Positions 32,531 to 40,123 of a stretch of DNA of 40,231 nt are shown here, piece after piece. This DNA comes from a virus. Location: the IMG/VR virus record IMGVR_UViG_3300028178_000005, positions 1 through 40,231 of that record. One strand, written 5' to 3'. Position 1 is the stretch's first letter; the number at the start of each line of letters is the position of its first letter. The notes below the pieces were generated by a model, which was not told where the DNA came from, made no database searches, and saw only the letters and a list, made by a program, of their open reading frames with translations. The position numbers and the translations under genes were made by a program.

Positions 32531-33022
32531 TTACAGACACTTGTAGGCCAGAATGACGTAGATTTCCCCCGCCTCGATGGTCGCGGTGAAGGTGGCCAGC
32601 GTCATGATGATGATCGAGGTGTCGGTGGTGGACACTCCGGTCGCGGCGACGGGGATCGGGTTGGCGAGTCCGTTGGGCAGCGGGGCCAGGGCAAGGAAGT
32701 CAACCACACCGGTCGAGGCGCAGTTGGCACCGTCGCAGTAGCGGTCAACGTCCACGATGTCACCGATATCGATGGTGAGGGCACCGGAGGTCGCGTCATC
32801 GGTCACGATGAGTTTGGACAATTCCGGCAGCACCATGGCTCCGGGTGGCAGCTTGCAGAGGGTGATGACATCGGTCGCCACATTGGCTGCATCGATGACA
32901 ACTTTGATGCGTGCTGTTTGAACATCGCCCCCGAGTTGACGCTTGTCGTCGATGCGCGAGCTGAAGTTCGCGCCCGCGGCGAGTTGCGCGGCGTATTGAA
33001 CGGATTGTGTGGTTTTGGCCAT
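32531..33022 (-). CDS. Capsid decoration or head protein candidate
   Basis: The product is 163 residues, beta-rich with few charges in its C-terminal half (TIDIGDIVDVDRYCDG ... IIIMTLATFTATIEAGEIYVILAYKCL). It lies directly after the capsid gene and before a terminator, so it is expected at high level. Comparable small beta-rich proteins follow capsid genes in podoviruses. No precise family is recognised. The leader holds CCAACCAACCAA and no Shine-Dalgarno sequence. Confidence 0.7.
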   Translation of the reverse strand: MAKTTQSVQYAAQLAAGANFSSRIDDKRQLGGDVQTARIKVVIDAANVATDVITLCKLPPGAMVLPELSKLIVTDDATSGALTIDIGDIVDVDRYCDGANCASTGVVDFLALAPLPNGLANPIPVAATGVSTTDTSIIIMTLATFTATIEAGEIYVILAYKCL

Positions 33023-33064
33023 ATGATTGTTTCGTTAGATCGTCGTTTTGGTTGGTTGGTTTAG

Positions 33065-33094
33065 CGGGCCGGGAGCGTGGTCACTCCCGGCCCG
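33065..33094 (-). other. Perfect hairpin between capsid and decoration genes
   Basis: CGGGCCGGGAG and CTCCCGGCCCG flank an 8-base loop and form an 11-bp stem eight bases after the capsid stop. No T-run follows on the minus strand, so it more likely protects the capsid mRNA 3' end or sets expression ratios than ends transcription. Confidence 0.7.
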
Positions 33095-33101
33095 GATTGG
33101 T

Positions 33102-34019
33102 TCAGAAGTCCTCGTCGCACAGGATTTGGATCACGCCCTCTTCATCCAGGCGCAGGCCGCCCCATCCCCATTCCGTGCGCAATTGCACGTCGTGGCGCTT
33201 GGTGGGCAGCTCATCCACCCATGATTGCGGGTTTTCCGCGATGCCGAACACCACCGAGTTGCGCGCGTAGGCGTAACAGGTGCGCACCTTGTTACCGTCA
33301 ATGGCCAGCAGGCTGGGCGAAACGGCCTTGACCGCCACTCCCATCAGGTTGACCACCGTGCCGGTGTGCAGGCGGCGGATTTCCGAGTAATCCGCGCTGG
33401 TGAACTGGGTCTCGCGCAAGAGGGACGCCACCTGGTTGTGGCTGATGACGAGCACCACCGGCGAGTTGTTTTCCACGTCCTGTCCGGTGACATCGTTGCT
33501 GCCCAGAATGCGGCAGACCTCGATCATCTTCTTGAACGTCATGTTGTTGGCGGTCTCGGCGGAGCCGAAATCCACCGCGATTTGCTGCCCGGCCGGGAAG
33601 GTGATGCCCGTGGCACCGGTCTTGCCGGACTGCACGGTTCCGCCAAGCGCGGCGATGAGCGTGCTGTCCATGTCACGGCCGGCGGCGGCGAGTTGCTGGC
33701 GCAGGATGGCCGCGTGCGGACTGCCCACCGTGCCGAGCTGCAGCACCTCGCGGCGGTCCACGATGTGCGCGGCATCCGAGAAACCGACATACAACCACCG
33801 GTATTCGGTGTCGATGTCATCCGGGTTGGTGTCGCCGAAGCGCGTGGTTATCTTGCGGGCGGAGAACGGCGCGATCTTCTGATAGCGCTTGGAATCGCCG
33901 TGGATGATCTCCGTGTTGACGTAGCCGTCGAGACGGGAGCTGAGTTGTTGGACGCCGAGACGCCACTGATCCGAATAGAGCAGCGGGAAGCCATCGGGAA
34001 TGTTGGATGTGTAAGCCAT
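33102..34019 (-). CDS. Major capsid protein
   Basis: The product is 305 residues, in range for podoviral coat proteins. Sequence between the scaffold gene and a small decoration gene, with FSDAAHIVDRREVLQLGT, RDMDSTLIAALGGTVQSG and a final RTEWGWGGLRLDEEGVIQILC, matches HK97-fold coat proteins I know from similar phages. The ATG at 34019 follows AAAACACTTTT with no Shine-Dalgarno sequence. The 195-base leader is unusually long and holds the 26-bp late repeat, a GCATTCTCGC block and two hairpins. Confidence 0.88.
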   Translation of the reverse strand: MAYTSNIPDGFPLLYSDQWRLGVQQLSSRLDGYVNTEIIHGDSKRYQKIAPFSARKITTRFGDTNPDDIDTEYRWLYVGFSDAAHIVDRREVLQLGTVGSPHAAILRQQLAAAGRDMDSTLIAALGGTVQSGKTGATGITFPAGQQIAVDFGSAETANNMTFKKMIEVCRILGSNDVTGQDVENNSPVVLVISHNQVASLLRETQFTSADYSEIRRLHTGTVVNLMGVAVKAVSPSLLAIDGNKVRTCYAYARNSVVFGIAENPQSWVDELPTKRHDVQLRTEWGWGGLRLDEEGVIQILCDEDF

Positions 34020-34178
34020 AAAAGTGTTTTCTGATAGGATGGATAGAAGCAAACGATTGGTTCCGAGTATCCGCACTCGCGGGTCGCCTGATTTTGTCAG
34101 GGTCGCGCCGTCCGGGTCGCCATCGCTGGCGAGTGTCCTATGGCTCAGACGCGGCGAGAATGCCTCCGCCGCGCGGGT

Positions 34179-34204
34179 CCGTCCATTTCCCTGCTAGGAA
34201 CTCG
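34179..34204 (-). repeat. Late repeat, copy 2 (before the capsid gene)
   Basis: This 26-base copy matches 37726-37751 exactly and shares a 19-base core with 18596-18614. It starts about 11 bases after the scaffold stop. GCATTCTCGC (34163-34154) follows 15 bases later, and the copy at 37726 has the same block 16 bases later. CGCGGCG/CGCCGCG form a stem right after the core here. Confidence 0.8.
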
Positions 34205-34214
34205 CGGGAAGGAA

Positions 34215-35189
34215 TCACCTGGCACCGGCGCGGCGCTTTTGCTGGTTGGCTTCCAGCGCGTAGAGTTCCTGCACACGGGCGGCCAGCGCCGGGTCGCGCT
34301 GCCACTGCGGGTTGGCCCGCATGATCGCCTCGCCCTGCTGGCGCGGAGACATGCTGCCGCTGGCGGCCTCCGCTCCCACGCCCGGCAGTGGTGCCTCGCG
34401 CAGGTTGCGGCGGCTATCATCGATCAGGCGCACGATCTTCGGATGGGAAAGCGCCGCCTGAAGAATCGGATCGGCCAGTTCCTCCGGCTCGAAGCGGGTT
34501 TGCACGTAGGCGCGGTTGGCTTCCAGCCGCGTTTCGTAATCCTTGCCCCACTCGGACTTGTAGGTCTGCTCGCTGGCCTGGATGAAGGAAACCACCCGGC
34601 TGTTGAACTGGTCCGTGGCCGCACCCGCCTGTGCCGCCACGGATTCCATGTGGCGCTGGAGAAGCTCCTGCGCGGCGGCCTGCGGCACGTGGTGGCGGTG
34701 CATGATTTCCGCGTAGCCCTTGGCTGTCTCGTCGCTCCATTCCACACCCGGCGGCAGGGTGGCCGGTTTGAGTTCGTAGGCGTCCGGAGAGTCGGGAACG
34801 CCGGCATCCTTGCGGTAAAGCGAAATATCCTCATCGGTCGCGCCGGGTTTGGGGTAGGAAATCCCGGTCTTTTTGCCGACGTATCCCAAAGTATCGTCCA
34901 GCACCTTGAACAGGGTGGTCTCGTCCTTGGCCAGCGCCGCCTTGGTGGCCAGGCGCTCGAAGCCCGCGGTGCGCAGGCTTTCGGTCCACCCTTCGGCGAA
35001 CGTGCCGTCCTTCTGGATGTGGTCGCCGAAAAACCGTGTCGGCGTGCCTGCGGGCGGTGGTGTGCCTGCCGCTGGCGCGGGAGTGCCGCCGCCAAGGAAT
35101 GGCGCGGGCGCTGCTACTGGTGCGGGTGTCGGGGTTGGTGTTCCTGCCGCAGGCGCGGCGGCCGGTGTTGCTGGTGCTGGTTCGCTCAT
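34215..35189 (-). CDS. Capsid scaffolding protein
   Basis: The product is 324 residues. A Pro/Ala/Thr-rich disordered start (about 1-50) is followed by a helical, charged body and a basic C-terminus (ANQQKRRAGAR), typical of scaffolds that bind coat protein. It lies directly before the capsid gene in the phage order. Start overlaps the upstream stop (ATGA). Confidence 0.85.
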   Translation of the reverse strand: MSEPAPATPAAAPAAGTPTPTPAPVAAPAPFLGGGTPAPAAGTPPPAGTPTRFFGDHIQKDGTFAEGWTESLRTAGFERLATKAALAKDETTLFKVLDDTLGYVGKKTGISYPKPGATDEDISLYRKDAGVPDSPDAYELKPATLPPGVEWSDETAKGYAEIMHRHHVPQAAAQELLQRHMESVAAQAGAATDQFNSRVVSFIQASEQTYKSEWGKDYETRLEANRAYVQTRFEPEELADPILQAALSHPKIVRLIDDSRRNLREAPLPGVGAEAASGSMSPRQQGEAIMRANPQWQRDPALAARVQELYALEANQQKRRAGAR

Positions 35190-35542
35190 ATGGGGAAAGG
35201 ATCACCCGGGCGGCAAAGGCCCAGGCAGTAGCGGAGACAGGAACGCTCTTGCTCGTCGAGCGCTTCCAGTTCCTCGCGGGTGGCGTGGTCCGCATACCAC
35301 ACGGCCACGCCTGGCGATTTCATGCCGATGCCGGTATGCGGCGGGCATGGTGGCCTGCCCTTGGACGGCTTGGCAGGAACAACCGGCTCCGCTGGCATGA
35401 TCTGGTAATTCTCCGCGATCCATGCGTCCACAGCGGGGCGCAGCCCGCCCTTGCCGGGAAACATTTGAATAGCTCCGGAGGCTCTCACCTTGCCGATTTT
35501 CTCCTCGTCGTTGTGAATGATGCCGTCTTGGATCGTGATCAT
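35186..35542 (-). CDS. Hypothetical protein between portal and scaffold
   Basis: The product is 118 residues. It begins with a small beta-rich part (MITIQDGIIHNDEEKIGKV), has a Pro/Lys-rich middle and a helical C-terminus containing cysteines (CLRYCLGLC). No family is recognised. Both ends overlap neighbours by ATGA, so it is made together with head genes and may be a minor head protein. Confidence 0.75.
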   Translation of the reverse strand: MITIQDGIIHNDEEKIGKVRASGAIQMFPGKGGLRPAVDAWIAENYQIMPAEPVVPAKPSKGRPPCPPHTGIGMKSPGVAVWYADHATREELEALDEQERSCLRYCLGLCRPGDPFPI

Positions 35543-35832
35543 AATGGCAGGATGTATTGAGGGTTGCCCTTGCGGCAGAGTTGCAGGATGTGGCAGATCA
35601 CCGCGCGTTCGCCGTCGCGGATGCCCGCGCGGATCGCGTTGACCTCGCCGCGCTCGGTCGCGATGTGCACCCGGCCCAGCAGGTCGAAGCGCTTCACCAG
35701 GTGCCCGAGCACCTCGCGCCCGCTTTCGGTTCCGAACACGTCGGCGAATACCTGCCCGAGGCGGTCCGCGTCCTTCACGTGCTCCGCCTGCTTCGTGCGC
35801 AGCGCCTCCATGCGTTCGTTGAGTTCGCTCAT
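35539..35832 (-). CDS. Bbp19-like small phage protein
   Basis: The product is 97 residues. FADVFGTESGREVLGHLVKRF and the closing AIRAGIRDGERAVICHILQLC match the Bbp19-like family, which is usually found next to portal genes of podoviruses. The function is unknown, presumably head assembly. Start overlaps the portal stop (ATGA). Confidence 0.8.
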   Translation of the reverse strand: MSELNERMEALRTKQAEHVKDADRLGQVFADVFGTESGREVLGHLVKRFDLLGRVHIATERGEVNAIRAGIRDGERAVICHILQLCRKGNPQYILPL

Positions 35833-37493
35833 TGGGGAAGTTGTTTGCCCAGTTGATCCTGGATTTGCGGTGGTGCGCCGCCGATGTTTTTAGCCACTTG
35901 GGAAGCGGCCTGCGCCTGTTCAAGCTGCGCCTGCTGCGCGCGCGCGGCGGCACGGTCGGCCGCCATCTTCTCGATTTCCTTCTTGGAGCGGATCCAGCTT
36001 TCCAACAGCCCCGCATTGCGGGCCGTGTCGCGCACGATCACCGGCATGTTGAGCGCGTCGATCGCGTCCGGGTAAACCTGGAGCATCGGCCCGGCGAGCT
36101 GCATGTATTCCATCAGGCTGCTATTCTGGCGGGCCTGCATGGCCAGCATGATCCGGTTCTTGTAGAGCACGGATGGAGTGGCCACTCCCGCGCGGCCCGC
36201 CTCGATGGTGCGCAGCACGGAGGCCGGCGGATTGGGAAACTTCCCGGCCCGCAGCAGCACCGCGAACACCCGCGTCAACACCGGATCGAGCATCTCGGAG
36301 ACCAGCCGCCCGAACACCGGCGAGAACTGGGAAAGCTTCTCACCCGCCGCGTATGCCGCTTCCGTCGCGGTGAGCGGACTGGAGCCCGCGCGGCTGGCGA
36401 ACAACTGGAAAAGATCCACGTGGAAAGCCCGTTCGATTTGTTCGCGCTTGTCGGCCATGCGGTCCTTGGCCACGTCGTAGCGGGACGTGGTGTTCCACTC
36501 CTTGAGCGATGCCACGGAGTTCGGATCATTGGAATCCACGTAGGTGATTTCCAGCGCGCCAAGCGCAACCTCGCCCTCAAGCGAGGATGGCGCGATCACC
36601 GGCGGGAATACCGCTTTCTCCGCAGCCACATCGGCCAGCTGGTTGAGGAAATTCAATTGATGCGCGTCGCCGCAGGCCGTGGTGCCCGGGCCGAATCCCC
36701 ACACGCACTGCCCGAATCTCCGGTAACGGTGCACCGCAAAGGGAAATTCGGAGTAACCGTCATCCGCCACGATTTCCTTGCTCCCCTCGTGCACGACGAG
36801 ACTCACCCACGGCCGCTTGTCCTTGTCAGGCGCGTCGGGCTTGGGATCTTCCATGCGCTGGAACACCGCGTGCACGAACATGCACGGTTCGGTCTTGCCT
36901 TCCGCCTTGCCCACCTTGGCGCGGATCGTTTCGGGCAGTTTGTCCGCGCCGAATTCCCCCGCCGCCTGGTCGGGCGTAAGCGATAGATCCCGGTAGAATC
37001 CGTTGACGCGCCCCTTGGCGTCCTCCGTGATGTAATAGGTCTTGATCGGCTGGTGGCGGAAGTGGATTTCCCCGTGATCGTCGATGTCCCCGCAGAAAAG
37101 CGCCGCCGTGCCGAAAACCGGAGAGCTGATGAGAACCTCCTGCCCCTCCTCGTAGAAGTTGCTGGCCTCCAGATTCTCCCTGGCCGTCTCGCTTGCCTTG
37201 CGGTAGAAGGAAACCGCGTCGTCATCGTCGCGCAATTCCGCGGGTGCCAGGTATTCGAACCAGATTTCCTCCCGTGGAATTACGAGGGATGCCAGCCCGT
37301 TGGCCAGGATGAGCGCCGCGCGCCGCCCGGTGCTGTCGTAAACCGCCTTCGCGGAAAGAATGTCGGGAATCCCTCCCGTGGCCATCAACGAGAACGGCAT
37401 GAACGAAGCGGACAGTTCGTCCCAGTGCTGTTCCAGAGGCTGCCGCGTCTTCTTGAGGGCATCCCGGCACGCAATGACTTCCTGTCCGGTCAT
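35829..37493 (-). CDS. Portal (head-tail connecting) protein
   Basis: The product is 554 residues. Segments FMPFSLMATGG, NGLASLVIPREEIWF, FRHQPIKTYYI and the long late helical region with QQAQLEQAQAASQVAKNIGG match the T7-type head-tail connector family (PF12236-like). Twelve copies form the vertex through which DNA is packed and ejected. The start at 37493 begins MTGQEVIACRDALKK and leaves one base after the 66-residue gene; a longer upstream frame overlaps that gene and is unlikely. Confidence 0.92.
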   Translation of the reverse strand: MTGQEVIACRDALKKTRQPLEQHWDELSASFMPFSLMATGGIPDILSAKAVYDSTGRRAALILANGLASLVIPREEIWFEYLAPAELRDDDDAVSFYRKASETARENLEASNFYEEGQEVLISSPVFGTAALFCGDIDDHGEIHFRHQPIKTYYITEDAKGRVNGFYRDLSLTPDQAAGEFGADKLPETIRAKVGKAEGKTEPCMFVHAVFQRMEDPKPDAPDKDKRPWVSLVVHEGSKEIVADDGYSEFPFAVHRYRRFGQCVWGFGPGTTACGDAHQLNFLNQLADVAAEKAVFPPVIAPSSLEGEVALGALEITYVDSNDPNSVASLKEWNTTSRYDVAKDRMADKREQIERAFHVDLFQLFASRAGSSPLTATEAAYAAGEKLSQFSPVFGRLVSEMLDPVLTRVFAVLLRAGKFPNPPASVLRTIEAGRAGVATPSVLYKNRIMLAMQARQNSSLMEYMQLAGPMLQVYPDAIDALNMPVIVRDTARNAGLLESWIRSKKEIEKMAADRAAARAQQAQLEQAQAASQVAKNIGGAPPQIQDQLGKQLPQ

Positions 37494-37494
37494 G

Positions 37495-37695
37495 TCAGGA
37501 AATTCCCAGGTAGGACGTGCCTTGGCCCGAGTTGCCCAGGGATTGCCCTGGCGCGGCGGAAAGGAAGGATTTGCGGTAGCTCGACTTGCGCCGCGCGTCG
37601 AGCATGGCGGCGTCGCCGGCGGAGTAGGCGTCGGCGGTCTTGGGGATCGCCGGGGCGGGCGGCGGTTCAGGCGGTTTCGGTGGTGAGCTGCCCAT
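37495..37695 (-). CDS. Small Pro-rich virion-gene partner
   Basis: The product is 66 residues: a Pro/Lys/Ala-rich start (SSPPKPPEPPPAPAIPK), a small helical part and a C-terminal YRKSF...GQGTSYLG. Very similar small proteins occur before portal genes in podoviruses, with unknown function. The GCATTCTCGC block ends four bases before its ATG. Confidence 0.75.
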   Translation of the reverse strand: MGSSPPKPPEPPPAPAIPKTADAYSAGDAAMLDARRKSSYRKSFLSAAPGQSLGNSGQGTSYLGIS

Positions 37696-38080
37696 GCGCG
37701 CGAGAATGCGCCCGGTTTTCCCGCGCCGTCCATTTCCCTGCTAGGAACTCGGCGGCGCGCTCCCAGCGCAGGCGCACCAGGCGTCCGTCGCGGTGGAAGG
37801 CCGCCCACGGCAGCCTCAGCCGGTCCGCTGCGGGCAGATGGGTGGGATCTCCGGCGAACAACCACACGAACCAACAATCACCGAGGGGATCGGTCTGCCT
37901 TATGTCCAGCAGCCGGGATTCCGGCCAGTCATGGCGCACCTTGCGCGCCAGCGCGAACATTTCAGGAGTGCTCCACACGTAGCCATGCAGAAAATGCGCC
38001 TCCACCACGTGGACAAACGGGGTTTCCGGGCAGTGTTCCAGGTGCCAGCGGGCGGCGCGCGCATAGGGTGTCTGATTCAT
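37667..38080 (-). CDS. Hypothetical protein between TerL and portal
   Basis: The product is 137 residues. Aromatic and His-rich first half (WHLEHCPETPFVHVVEAHFLHGYVWS), LLDIRQTDPLGDCWFVWLFAGDPTHL in the middle, charged C-terminus. No family is recognised. The last 29 bases overlap the 66-residue gene, and the 26-bp late repeat lies inside its 3' end, encoding EFLAGKW. The ATG at 38080 overlaps the TerL stop. Confidence 0.75.
   Translation of the reverse strand: MNQTPYARAARWHLEHCPETPFVHVVEAHFLHGYVWSTPEMFALARKVRHDWPESRLLDIRQTDPLGDCWFVWLFAGDPTHLPAADRLRLPWAAFHRDGRLVRLRWERAAEFLAGKWTARENRAHSRAHGQLTTETA
37726..37751 (-). repeat. Late repeat, copy 1 (before the 66-residue gene and portal)
   Basis: Identical over 26 bases to 34179-34204. 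Here it lies inside the coding part of the preceding gene, 31 bases upstream of the next start codon. The copy is therefore kept in spite of having to encode protein, which speaks for a function in the nucleic acid. Confidence 0.8.
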
Positions 38081-39384
38081 AGGGGTTGGTAGCGCCCGGC
38101 GCTCGCGGTGCGCTGGCGCAGGTGTTGCGGCCGGTGATCGCGGATGGCTTCTGAATGGCCTTTGAGCATGCCATTGAGCATGCCTTCCCCCATCACGCGG
38201 AATGCGTCCGCATGGTGGGAGCTCCAATCATGCACCGGCACGGACGTTACGTGATCGCCGCCCCGCTCGTGGCGCGTGTGGTAGCTTTCCAGCGCATCCA
38301 CCAGCCGCGCGCAGCGGGTCTTGTGGATGAGCATGCGCGGGAAGAATTCCGCCGCCTTGTTGATGCCCGGCCAGATGTCCTGGCAGCGCGGCACGATGCG
38401 GATGCCGTAAAGCTCCGCCTCGCTCATCTGCTGCTGGAAGTTCTTGCCGCTCTTTTCCTGCGCGGCCGCGTCGTGCGGGAAGAGGTGCCCGGCGTAAGGG
38501 TAGCCCTTGCCGTTCATGTGCGCCACCCGCGATACGGGCGAGAATTCCAGATCCGAATCATGGTCGATGATGTGGATCTCCCTGCCCACGAACTGCCAGT
38601 AAATGCACACCGTGTTCTTCGGGCTGCCCAGATCCCACGATGTCCAGACCGGCTGCGCGCGGTCCCACGGGAAGTCCTTGATGCGCTCTTCCTCCATCAT
38701 CTCGCCAATGAACCGCGCGTAAACCGCGCCCGGCATGCCAACCGAGAAGTCGCATTCGTATTCCTGCCGGTAGATGTCGTCCGGGGTGGACTTGCGGATG
38801 TCGTCGAGTTCATCCTGCGGGATGATCCCGCTTTCGCTGGCCCGCAGCACCAGCGAATACCACGCCTCGTCTCCGCAGGCGTGCCGGTGCGTGCGGTAGA
38901 ACGCATTGCGCCCCTTGGGCGTTCCGATGAAGGTCGCCCAGCCGTTGTAATCGGAAAGCGTCGGGCGTATCACGCTGGTCCATGCCAGCGGGTCAATGTC
39001 CGCGCTCTCGTCGATGACCACCCCGTCAAAATACAGCCCGCGCATCCGCTCATAGGAATCCCCCGAGTAAAGCCGTATCATCGCGCCGTTTGGCAGTGTG
39101 ACGGACAAATCCGCCTCGTTCACCTTCACCCCGGGAACCGGTGCCAGGAACCTCTTCAGGTATGGCCACGCGATGTCCTTCGCCTGGTCGCGCGTCGGGC
39201 CCACATAGGCGTAGCGCAGCGGCGGGCCTTTGCGCTTGTGTGTGGTCGCGCGGAAGATCAGGTCCTGGATACACGCGTAGGTTTTTCCCGCGCGCCGGTG
39301 CACCACCAGGCAGGCCCAGCGCTGCACCCGTTCCAGATACGCCCGGAACGCCGCGCGCGGGCGAATGTCCAAGGTCACTTTCAC
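38077..39384 (-). CDS. terL: Terminase large subunit
   Basis: The product is 435 residues: ATPase and nuclease that packs DNA into heads. Walker A VHRRAGKT (28-35), Walker B FDGVVIDE (119-126), coupling motif FIGTPKG (about 152-158), and nuclease acidic residues D251 (TSWDLG), D305 (FPHDAA) and D393 (HHADAFR) are visible. The HRRxGKT form is typical of podoviral and prophage terminases of the Terminase_6 group. The start is GTG, overlapping the TerS stop (GTGA). Confidence 0.95.
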   Translation of the reverse strand: MKVTLDIRPRAAFRAYLERVQRWACLVVHRRAGKTYACIQDLIFRATTHKRKGPPLRYAYVGPTRDQAKDIAWPYLKRFLAPVPGVKVNEADLSVTLPNGAMIRLYSGDSYERMRGLYFDGVVIDESADIDPLAWTSVIRPTLSDYNGWATFIGTPKGRNAFYRTHRHACGDEAWYSLVLRASESGIIPQDELDDIRKSTPDDIYRQEYECDFSVGMPGAVYARFIGEMMEEERIKDFPWDRAQPVWTSWDLGSPKNTVCIYWQFVGREIHIIDHDSDLEFSPVSRVAHMNGKGYPYAGHLFPHDAAAQEKSGKNFQQQMSEAELYGIRIVPRCQDIWPGINKAAEFFPRMLIHKTRCARLVDALESYHTRHERGGDHVTSVPVHDWSSHHADAFRVMGEGMLNGMLKGHSEAIRDHRPQHLRQRTASAGRYQPL

Positions 39385-39863
39385 TCGCGGGATTCCTCGT
39401 TGCCGCCGATCACCGCCACGATGTCAATCGATCCGCTATGATCGATGTCCAGCCGCTCGCCGTAGCGTTTGGGGTCCCACTTCGCCAGCAGCTTCAGGCG
39501 GGTTTCCACCCGCAACCGGCGGTGTCCCAGCATGTCGGCCCGTTTGATTTCGGTCCCCCACTCCTTTTCACACTCCTCGATTCCTTCTTCCGTCGTGTCG
39601 GCGATCCTCAGCGCGTCATGCGCTATCCGGTCAAATCCAACTTCCCTCGCGTGCGCGATATTAACAGAAAGATCCGCGTCCTTCGCGCTCCATGCTCTGA
39701 CCAGCCCGTGAGTCGGCATGTCCGGGGAATCGCAGAGCACGGTCAGCGGGGTTCCCTTGGACAGCCCGGAGAGGATGCGCCGGATCACGGCGGGGGTGCG
39801 CTTGGTCGGGCGGCCGGTCTTCTTCTTTTTGGCCGCCGGTTTTTTCGGGGTGGGGGCTTTCAT
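39381..39863 (-). CDS. terS: Terminase small subunit
   Basis: The product is 160 residues. A Lys/Pro-rich start (KAPTPKKPAAKKKKTGRPTKRT) leads to a helix-turn-helix (TPAVIRRILSGLSKGTPLTVLCDSPDMPTHGLVRAWSAKD) and an alpha-helical oligomerisation region, as in Sf6-type small terminases. It recognises the pac site and hands DNA to TerL. I chose the ATG at 39863 because it overlaps the upstream stop (ATGA); a GTG at 39878 adds five residues. Confidence 0.88.
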   Translation of the reverse strand: MKAPTPKKPAAKKKKTGRPTKRTPAVIRRILSGLSKGTPLTVLCDSPDMPTHGLVRAWSAKDADLSVNIAHAREVGFDRIAHDALRIADTTEEGIEECEKEWGTEIKRADMLGHRRLRVETRLKLLAKWDPKRYGERLDIDHSGSIDIVAVIGGNEESRE

Positions 39864-40123
39864 TGGAAGATCTTGCACAGGGCGGACGCGCCGGAAGGCG
39901 ATAGCCGGTAGGTTTTACGGCCGCGTTTCTCGCTGCGGGTCTCAATGCACCCCTGGTCGCGGCACATCAGCAGGCACTTCCATGTGCCCGAGGTGCTCAG
40001 GCGGGTTTCGTTGACGATGTCGCGCAGGCGCATGTCGCCGTGTTGGCCCAGTGACATGAGCACCAGCAGTTGGCCGTCCGACCATTTCTGTTCGAACTTC
40101 CGCATGATCAGATCGCGGGGTGA
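39860..40123 (-). CDS. Winged-helix DNA-binding protein, first gene of late block
   Basis: The product is 87 residues. FEQKWSDGQLLVLMSLGQHGDMRLRDIVNETRLSTSGTWKCLLMCRDQGCIETRSEKRGRKTYRLSPSGASAL is a MarR-like winged helix with a basic wing (SEKRGRKTYRLS). It may be a late-gene regulator or a packaging-site protein. The first copy of the terminal repeat has C in place of A at the second ATG (codon 8), changing Met to Leu, so the start should be the ATG at 40123 and not the one at 40102. A longer frame reaching 40225 crosses an inverted repeat and is unlikely. Confidence 0.75.
   Translation of the reverse strand, partial: SPRDLIMRKFEQKWSDGQLLVLMSLGQHGDMRLRDIVNETRLSTSGTWKCLLMCRDQGCIETRSEKRGRKTYRLSPSGASALCKIFQ

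Noticed and set aside
38155-39441. Plus-strand open frame of 428 residues
   Set aside because: It lies opposite TerL with full motifs; composition is that of a shadow frame.
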